Positions 12,860 through 18,080 of a stretch of 18,080 bases of DNA are shown piece by piece. The DNA comes from Nitrospinae bacterium RIFCSPLOWO2_12_FULL_45_22 (GTDB taxonomy: Bacteria; 2-12-FULL-45-22). A program made the translations under genes and the position numbers. Location: the NCBI GenBank assembly GCA_001803565.1, contig MHDQ01000277.1:1-18080 (forward strand), in the 5' to 3' direction. The notes beneath the pieces are model-generated. The model was not told the origin of the DNA and searched no databases. It was given only the letters and a program-made list of their open reading frames with translations. Numbering within the stretch: the first letter of the stretch is position 1; every line of letters starts with the position of its first letter.

Positions 12860-13756
12860 ATGGAGATAAAAGTGACCAGGTGTATTATCTGTGACTCTGA
12901 CCGGCTGCTGATATGGTTGAGGTTAGGTGAGCAGAAGGTCTTGAGATGTCGGGACTGTGACTATGCCTTCCGCTATCCCATCCCTTCCCAGGAAGAGCTG
13001 GATAGCTACATGCTGGCCTCATATAAGGGAGAAGGGTTAGAGGAGACTAAAGATATCTTTGCCCATTGTGGTAAGGGATATGGAGACGACCCGATAATAA
13101 AGGAATATCAAGAGACATTAGCCCGATTAGGTTATTATACCGACGGTCGGCACTTGTTGGATGTAGGCTGCGGCCCAGGAACTTTTTTGGATCTAGCCCG
13201 TCATAGCGGGTGGTCTGTTCTGGGGATAGACTCTTGCCCATCAGCTTGCGCTTTTGCAGAAAAAGAATTTGGGCTGCAGGTTTTAAACATTCAGTTTGAA
13301 GAAGCAGCCCCTTGGCCTACGCCATTTGATGTCATTACCATGTGGGATTTTCTGGAACATGTGCTTAATCCTGCAGTGGTCCTCACCAAGGCTAATGATA
13401 AACTAAAAAATCAAGGACTCTTATTCCTGGCCCTGCCTAATCGTCGCAGCTTAATATACGACCTGGCCGAAGTCCTGATAAAAGCCAGGCTCCCTTTACT
13501 CAGGGATCAGGCGCAGAAACTATTCCATTTTTCCCATATTTCCTATTTTTCTATGGTTTCGCTACAGAATTTATTGCAGAGAACTGGCTTTGAGATAATA
13601 GAAGAGCATTCCATGAATCCCTACCTGGGCCGCTACCAGATACCCTGGTATAGCAAAGGGTTCTTGCAGCTAGTCTTTAACCTGGCAAAGCTACTCAAGG
13701 CCCAGAGCCGGCTCTGGGTAATAGCCCGGAAGGATAAAGGACTGCTAAATGTCTAA
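12860..13756 (+). CDS. Class I SAM-dependent methyltransferase with N-terminal zinc ribbon
   Basis: Transfers a methyl group from S-adenosylmethionine to an unknown acceptor, likely a sugar or lipid head group given its neighbours. Residues 8-33 hold two CxxC pairs (C8/C11 and C30/C33), a zinc ribbon common in sugar-modifying methyltransferases. The Rossmann core shows motif I LDVGCGPGTF (101-110), an acidic residue D125 for the SAM ribose, WDFLEHV (163-169) and LPN (193-195). The C-terminal 90 residues are helical and basic. Length is 298 residues. No ribosome site precedes the ATG at 12860. It heads a three-gene operon, and its last eight bases overlap the following glycosyltransferase. Confidence 0.85.
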   Translation: MEIKVTRCIICDSDRLLIWLRLGEQKVLRCRDCDYAFRYPIPSQEELDSYMLASYKGEGLEETKDIFAHCGKGYGDDPIIKEYQETLARLGYYTDGRHLLDVGCGPGTFLDLARHSGWSVLGIDSCPSACAFAEKEFGLQVLNIQFEEAAPWPTPFDVITMWDFLEHVLNPAVVLTKANDKLKNQGLLFLALPNRRSLIYDLAEVLIKARLPLLRDQAQKLFHFSHISYFSMVSLQNLLQRTGFEIIEEHSMNPYLGRYQIPWYSKGFLQLVFNLAKLLKAQSRLWVIARKDKGLLNV

Positions 13757-14840
13757 CTCCCTGGTTAGTTGCATAATAATACATTATCAGGACAATCAAT
13801 TACTCTTAACCTGCCTGGAATCATTACGGCAGAATATAGCACACCTGCGGTGTGGTATAAAGGAAGCTCCTGGACGGTCCGGTTACAATCAGATTGAGAT
13901 AATAATAGTGAATAACGGGTGTGAGGAAGAATCCTTCCAACAAATCACAAGGGGATTCCCTGAGGCGAAAGTAATCCAAAACCAAAAGAATGAAGGGTTT
14001 GCCGAAGGGTGTAATATCGGTATCAGAGCCGCGGTTGGCAAATATCTGCTTATCTTAAATAATGATGTAGAGCTTGCCCCGGACTGTATTGGCCATCTGC
14101 TGGACTTTATTAGCCAAAGCCCCGATAAAATCGGCTTATTACAGCCAAAGATCCTCTCGCGGTACGAGAGGGAAAGTTTTGAATACTCTGGGGCGGCTGG
14201 CGGATTAATAGATATTTTTGGTTACCCTTTTGCGCAGGGCCGACTCTTCTTTACGGTCGAGAGGGATGAAGGTCAATTTAACGAGCCAGTAGAGATCTTT
14301 TGGGCCTCTGGGGCTGCCCTGTTTGCCCCCAAAGCAGTGCTAGAAAAAGTGGGGATGTTCGATCCAGATTTTTTTGCCTATATGGAAGAGATTGACCTGG
14401 CCTGGAGGGTACATCTACAGGGATACAAGGTGTTTTATGTACCGCAGGCAAAGGTTTATCACCTGGGCAGTCCGGTGCTGGAGCGCAGGAGTATTATGCA
14501 TACCTACCTGAATCATCGTAATAACTTGCTGATGTTATTAAAGAATTATTCCTGGCTATCCCTCATCTCTCTCTTACCCCTCAGGATAATGTTAGAAGGC
14601 TTGACTATGCTCAATTCCTTCTTTTTCCAGGATAGGATACAGGCCAAAGCCATACTGAAGGCCTTCTGGTATCTTCTTACCCATCCGGCTGCCATATGGG
14701 ATAAGCGAAAAAAGGCCAGGGCACTGCGGAGAGTCTCGGATTCCAGGGTCATGCGAAAGATGTATTGGGGCTCTATTGCGCTCCAATATTTTTTGTTGGG
14801 TAAAAAGACCGTAAGGGGCAATCCCTATAGACTAAAATAA
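13749..14840 (+). CDS. Family 2 glycosyltransferase (rhamnosyltransferase-like)
   Basis: A GT-A-fold glycosyltransferase of 363 residues, probably adding a sugar to a surface glycan or lipid-linked intermediate. VSCIIIHYQDN starts the fold, VNNG (54-57) and LNNDVEL (103-109) mark donor and metal binding, ASGAALF (186-192) and YMEEIDLAWR (211-220) hold the likely catalytic acids. This set is typical of WbbL/rhamnosyltransferase-type family 2 enzymes. A hydrophobic stretch around 267-285 (SWLSLISLLPLRIML) and a basic C-terminus suggest contact with the inner face of the membrane. The start overlaps the methyltransferase by eight bases and the stop overlaps the radical SAM gene by one (TAATG), so all three are translated together. 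Confidence 0.88.
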   Translation: MSNSLVSCIIIHYQDNQLLLTCLESLRQNIAHLRCGIKEAPGRSGYNQIEIIIVNNGCEEESFQQITRGFPEAKVIQNQKNEGFAEGCNIGIRAAVGKYLLILNNDVELAPDCIGHLLDFISQSPDKIGLLQPKILSRYERESFEYSGAAGGLIDIFGYPFAQGRLFFTVERDEGQFNEPVEIFWASGAALFAPKAVLEKVGMFDPDFFAYMEEIDLAWRVHLQGYKVFYVPQAKVYHLGSPVLERRSIMHTYLNHRNNLLMLLKNYSWLSLISLLPLRIMLEGLTMLNSFFFQDRIQAKAILKAFWYLLTHPAAIWDKRKKARALRRVSDSRVMRKMYWGSIALQYFLLGKKTVRGNPYRLK

Positions 14841-16255
14841 TGGATATATTACTTCTCAGACCTCCATACCAGGAACGCTCCCGGGTAATTGCCTACCCAC
14901 TGGGAATAGCTTATCTGGCCTCTTTTCTGAAAGAACAAGGGCATAGCGTGACGGTTTTGGACCTGGCTATAGAAATGGACTGGGAGACTACCTTAAAGAA
15001 TGTACTGGGACAGAAGACCTATGGGCTGGTAGGTATAAGCTGCATGAGCATCCAGTTTCCCGGGGCTGCTATTACTGCGCGAGCCATCCGCCAACTCTAT
15101 CCCCACCTACCTATTACCTTTGGTGGAGTACATCCTACAGCGGCGCCGGAAGAGACTATCAAACAACCCTTTGTGGATTATGTCATCAGGGGCGAAGGGG
15201 AATCTGTTTTAGGAAAACTTACTGCAGCCCTGGAAAAAGGCCATCCGCTCTGCTCTATAAGTAACATAGTATATAAAGAAGATGGTATTATCAAGACTAA
15301 CACATTCACCAGGGATAATTACCCAGCACTAGATACCCTCCCCTTCCCGGCATACCAGCTCCTGGATTTGAAGAGGTATCTACCTTTGAAGCAATACGGG
15401 CTGATCTTTAAGCAAGAACCCTGTGCCCAGATCATAACCAGCCGTGGATGTCCCTACAGTTGTATATTCTGTCACGACCTCTTCGGCAAACGGTTTCGTG
15501 CCCGGTCACCCGAAAACGTCCTGGCTGAAATGGAACTCCTCTACCGTATTTATGGGGTGCGGGAATTTTTGGTAGTTGATGACAACTTTGCCCTGGATAC
15601 CTCGAGGGCAAAAAGGATTTGTGATTTGATTATGGAGAGCAAGATGGACATTGCCTTGCAATTCCCTAATGGGCTCAGGGCAGATCGTATGGATGAAGAG
15701 TTGATGGCCAAATTAAAAAGGGCCGGGACCCATAGCCTTGCTCTAGGCATTGAATCAGCCCATTTAAGGGTACAAAAGTTGATAAGAAAAGGATTGGATT
15801 TAGGCAAGGTAGAGCAGGCTATCCAACTGGCCAGAAAATATAAGATTAAGACTTATGGATTCTTTATGCTGGGTTTCCCCTCGGAGACCAAAGGAGAGAT
15901 CAATGAAACTATTCGTTTCGCCCGCCACTCTCAGTTGGATATGGCCTTTTTTAATATTGCTACCCCTTATGCCGGTACTGAGATGATGGCTCTGGTTAAG
16001 GAGAAGGGTTATGAGGTCTTTTTAGACTTAAGGGAGATAGATTATCAAGTACCCCATTTCCAGACAGCCGAATTTACCTCCCAGGAGATCAAATGGCTCC
16101 AATTGAAGGCCTACATCCTGTTCTATGCCAGATTGCGGCGACTAATCCCTTTTCTGACCAGTTTCATCAAACCTATAGTCTTCAAAAAATATCTGGGTGG
16201 CCTCAAGAGGCATCTATTCCAAAATATCCAGTATATCTTCAAAAGACCTGGCTAG
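14840..16255 (+). CDS. Cobalamin-binding-domain radical SAM enzyme
   Basis: A cytoplasmic radical SAM enzyme of 471 residues of the B12-binding (BchE/P-methylase-like) class. Residues 1-130 form the cobalamin-binding Rossmann domain (MDILLLRPPY, ITFGGVHPT at 92-100, RGEGE at 117-121). The cluster motif GCPYSCIFC puts C204, C208 and C211 on the 4Fe-4S cluster. Partial-barrel elements follow: VVDDNF, FPNGLRADR, LALGIES, GFFMLGFPSET. The C-terminal 80 residues are basic and hydrophobic. Such enzymes methylate unactivated carbons or rearrange rings, often on lipids, antibiotics or tetrapyrroles. Here the adjoining methyltransferase and glycosyltransferase point to a glycan or glycolipid. It is the last gene of the operon and faces the gene at 16310; only 54 bases separate them and no clear terminator is seen. 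Confidence 0.88.
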   Translation: MDILLLRPPYQERSRVIAYPLGIAYLASFLKEQGHSVTVLDLAIEMDWETTLKNVLGQKTYGLVGISCMSIQFPGAAITARAIRQLYPHLPITFGGVHPTAAPEETIKQPFVDYVIRGEGESVLGKLTAALEKGHPLCSISNIVYKEDGIIKTNTFTRDNYPALDTLPFPAYQLLDLKRYLPLKQYGLIFKQEPCAQIITSRGCPYSCIFCHDLFGKRFRARSPENVLAEMELLYRIYGVREFLVVDDNFALDTSRAKRICDLIMESKMDIALQFPNGLRADRMDEELMAKLKRAGTHSLALGIESAHLRVQKLIRKGLDLGKVEQAIQLARKYKIKTYGFFMLGFPSETKGEINETIRFARHSQLDMAFFNIATPYAGTEMMALVKEKGYEVFLDLREIDYQVPHFQTAEFTSQEIKWLQLKAYILFYARLRRLIPFLTSFIKPIVFKKYLGGLKRHLFQNIQYIFKRPG

Positions 16256-16309
16256 CCCCTCATATTTACCCCGACTTTGGCGTTGCCGTGCTTCCACTGC
16301 GAGCTATCT

Positions 16310-16894
16310 TTACTTTTTACATAACTTTTTCTTTACTTCTTCATTAGCCTTGAGGAGAAGGGCCATATTCTCCTTGGCCCTGGCATAGATCCTTTCCTGA
16401 ATAAGGTGCAAGACGAGTTTGCCGGCCAAGGTAGTAGCTTCTGGAATAGGGGACAGTTGGGTTTTTGATTTCCCCTGGGCTATGTTTCTCAATTCCTTAA
16501 CAATCTCAGCATCATTGTAGAGATCTTTCTCGGTATAAAAATATTTTAGCTTAACATATCCCCTTTCCCGGTCTTCTTCCTCAGCGGTATCTCTGATGAT
16601 ACTATACATATCAATCGAGGCAGGTGTATTTTTTGTCTTCCGAATAAACTGTTTAACCTTGCCAAAATAGGCATCTAAGGTAACACCTGGCAGCAAATCT
16701 GCCTGAGGAATTTTGGAACTTATTTCGAATTCAATACCATTCTTAACGTTTGGTAGCCCAATTTCGTAAGTAATACCCTGGTAATAAAACCGGTCTCCTT
16801 TCTTGGCGGTGTATAGTATCCGATACTCGGTTAACAGCTTGTTCAACCCTATAACGGCATATTGCTGGAATAATTGCTCTTTCAAGCCACTCAT
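16310..16894 (-). CDS. Unrecognised protein, translationally coupled to accA
   Basis: I do not recognise this 194-residue protein. It has no signal peptide or membrane segment and is rich in Lys and Glu. The N-terminal third is helix then strands ([19 protein letters not shown], then [14 protein letters not shown]). The centre is mixed. The last 70 residues look helical ([31 protein letters not shown]) and end in a basic tail, KKKLCKK. Its ATG overlaps the stop of accA by four bases (ATGA), and it is the last gene of the apparent dnaE-accA operon. Coupling suggests it is made in step with AccA, but whether it acts with the carboxylase is an inference from position only. It converges on the radical SAM gene. 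Confidence 0.7.
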   Translation of the reverse strand: MSGLKEQLFQQYAVIGLNKLLTEYRILYTAKKGDRFYYQGITYEIGLPNVKNGIEFEISSKIPQADLLPGVTLDAYFGKVKQFIRKTKNTPASIDMYSIIRDTAEEEDRERGYVKLKYFYTEKDLYNDAEIVKELRNIAQGKSKTQLSPIPEATTLAGKLVLHLIQERIYARAKENMALLLKANEEVKKKLCKK

Positions 16895-17859
16895 AGCTCT
16901 TTAAATACTCCCATCTGACGAAATTTTTCATGACGTTGTTGGACTAATTCCTCTGGATTAAAAGTAGATAAATCGGCCAAGTATGCCTTTAAGGCTTCTT
17001 GTAAATTAACAGCCATTAATGCCGGATTCCTATGGGCTCCACCCAAAGGCTCTTTAATAATCTCATCTATTACCTTCAGCGGCAAGAGGTCGTAAGCCGT
17101 TAGCTTGAGGGCTTCAGAGGCCTCTTGGGCCTTTTCCCCATCCTGCCAGAGTATAGCGGCACATCCCTCGGGAGAAATGACACTATAAATAGCATACTCT
17201 AGCATCAATACCCGGTTCGCCACACCCAGGGCTAAGGCCCCACCACTGCCCCCTTCACCAATAATAACCGATATGATAGGGACCTTTAGTTCAGCCATCA
17301 CAAAAAGGTTTTTAGCTATAGCTTCTGCCTGACCGCGCTCTTCGGCTCCTAGGCCGGGATAGGCCCCCGGGGTGTCAATAAGGGTTATGACGGGTAGGTG
17401 ATATTTCTCTGCCAGCGTGAATAATCTTAAGGCTTTTCTGAAACCTTCGGGATGGGGCATGCCGAAATTGCGGTAAACTTTTTCTTTAAAGTTGCGGCCT
17501 TTCTGCTGCCCCACAACCAAAACCGACCGGTCATCTAATTTAGCTAATCCGCCCACGATAGATGGGTCATCACTGAAGAGGCGGTCCCCATGCAGTTCTA
17601 TAAAATTATGGAAAATGTAGCTGATATAATCCAGTGTGTAAGGTCGGTTGGGGTGTCTGGCCAGGAGGGTCCTTTGCCAGCGGCTAAGATTAGCGAAGGT
17701 CTCCTCTTTTAACCTGGCACATTTCAATTCGAGTTTCAGAATCTCTTTGGAGAGGTCCTTCCCCTGTCCATTAGAGAGCTGTTTGAACTCCTCTATCTTT
17801 AGCTCTAATTCGCTAATAGGTCTCTCAAAATCCAGATCTTGAATCATCTTTATTTCCAT
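16891..17859 (-). CDS. accA: Acetyl-CoA carboxylase, carboxyltransferase subunit alpha
   Basis: Alpha subunit of the carboxyltransferase that moves the carboxyl group from biotin to acetyl-CoA, giving malonyl-CoA for fatty acid synthesis; it works as an alpha2-beta2 complex with AccD, which is not in this window. The 322 residues match the usual length. The N-terminal helical part ([14 protein letters not shown], 9-22) leads to the crotonase-like core: [19 protein letters not shown] (121-139), DTPGAYPG (162-169) and GEGGSGGAL (201-209), which form the CoA-binding and oxyanion sites. [14 protein letters not shown] (225-238) is also typical. The ATG at 17859 lacks a ribosome site; an in-frame ATG four codons on is an alternative. 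The next gene overlaps by four bases, and dnaE ends 77 bases upstream. Confidence 0.95.
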   Translation of the reverse strand: MEIKMIQDLDFERPISELELKIEEFKQLSNGQGKDLSKEILKLELKCARLKEETFANLSRWQRTLLARHPNRPYTLDYISYIFHNFIELHGDRLFSDDPSIVGGLAKLDDRSVLVVGQQKGRNFKEKVYRNFGMPHPEGFRKALRLFTLAEKYHLPVITLIDTPGAYPGLGAEERGQAEAIAKNLFVMAELKVPIISVIIGEGGSGGALALGVANRVLMLEYAIYSVISPEGCAAILWQDGEKAQEASEALKLTAYDLLPLKVIDEIIKEPLGGAHRNPALMAVNLQEALKAYLADLSTFNPEELVQQRHEKFRQMGVFKEL

Positions 17860-17860
17860 T

Positions 17861-17932
17861 GAGTTATTGGGTTATTAGGTGACTAGGTTATTGGTTACCC
17901 AATCACCCAATGACCTAATCACCCAGTCACCC
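17861..17932. repeat. 8-bp-unit repeat family, copy 3: nine-unit palindromic array
   Basis: Nine consecutive octamers without gaps: four of RGGTKAYT type (GAGTTATT, GGGTTATT, AGGTGACT, AGGTTATT), a central GGTTACCC, then four of the reverse-complement type (AATCACCC, AATGACCT, AATCACCC, AGTCACCC). The array is therefore both tandem and palindromic. It fills the whole gap between dnaE and accA. Related units occur at 1672-1718 and 4833-4848. Confidence 0.7.
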
Positions 17933-17936
17933 AAAC

Positions 17937-18080
17937 TTATTCCAGATAGATACAATTATTGCCTAGGAACTTTTCTATCTCAGCAACCAGCTCCTGACAA
18001 GGATTCACCCGGTTACTAGGGTCTGTTTCTAAGATAATTTCTTTGTCCGGATATAAGAAATGTAAATTGAGGGAATGGGT
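17937..18080 (-). CDS. dnaE: DNA polymerase III alpha subunit, C-terminal end (partial)
   Basis: Only the last 47 codons and the stop lie in the window. The peptide reads SLNLHFLYPDKEIILETD, then NRVNPCQELVAEIEKFLGN, and ends CIYLE. A strand, an x-VNP turn and a closing E-L-x-x-EIE-x-x-LG helix match the C-terminal ending of many bacterial DnaE replicative polymerases. The gene order dnaE then accA is common in bacteria and supports the call. The fragment is too short to be sure; any protein with a similar terminal domain would fit. Confidence 0.6.
   Translation of the reverse strand, partial: THSLNLHFLYPDKEIILETDPSNRVNPCQELVAEIEKFLGNNCIYLE

Noticed and set aside
12843-12869. Eight-codon open frame overlapping the methyltransferase start, as a leader peptide
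   Set aside because: No ribosome site, no attenuator-like codons, and it is short enough to arise by chance.
16256-16309. Terminator between the convergent radical SAM and accA-coupled genes
   Set aside because: No stable inverted repeat with a T-tract is visible in the 54-base gap.

Overview
The window is bacterial chromosome with moderate, somewhat AT-leaning composition. It has short operons on both strands and an unusually varied set of palindromic repeats between genes. The genes (accA behind a probable dnaE, the TldD/TldE protease pair, crotonase-family enzymes, glycosyltransferases, a cobalamin-binding radical SAM enzyme, large secreted Ig/propeller proteins) and the repeat types resemble uncultured, deep-branching, probably anaerobic lineages known mainly from environmental genomes. 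No gene fixes the phylum, so this placement is an inference of low confidence.

Layout. Positions 1-4504 carry two secreted proteins on the + strand: a seven-repeat beta-propeller with a C-terminal domain, and an 844-residue multidomain Ig/PKD-like protein behind a textbook sigma-54 promoter motif. Both contain what looks like the same accessory domain. Positions 4661-4900 hold stacked palindromic repeats. Positions 4933-7774 (+) carry two divergent crotonase-family proteins on either side of a family 2 glycosyltransferase. Positions 7942-8766 (-) encode a metallo-beta-lactamase-fold hydrolase. Positions 8836-9080 hold scars and repeats, including a fragment of a second tldE-like gene. Positions 9150-9679 (+) are a RelE/ParE toxin-antitoxin pair, followed by a broken small gene and a double hairpin. 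Positions 9857-12591 (-) are tldD-tldE. Positions 12860-16255 (+) are a tightly overlapping trio: methyltransferase, glycosyltransferase, B12-binding radical SAM enzyme. Positions 16310-18080 (-) read dnaE (C-terminal end only), accA, and an unrecognised 194-residue gene coupled to accA.

How the genes fit together. The overlapping trio probably modifies a glycan or lipid. AccA supplies half of the carboxyltransferase for malonyl-CoA. TldD and TldE form a heterodimeric metalloprotease for small unfolded peptides. The toxin-antitoxin pair lies among mobile-type repeats and is probably accessory. I found no CRISPR array, tRNA, rRNA or intact transposase. I see no clear undescribed system. The strongest leads are the gene coupled to accA, the apparent remains of a duplicated tldDE locus, the sigma-54 promoter of the large secreted protein, and an 8-bp-unit repeat family found at three intergenic sites.
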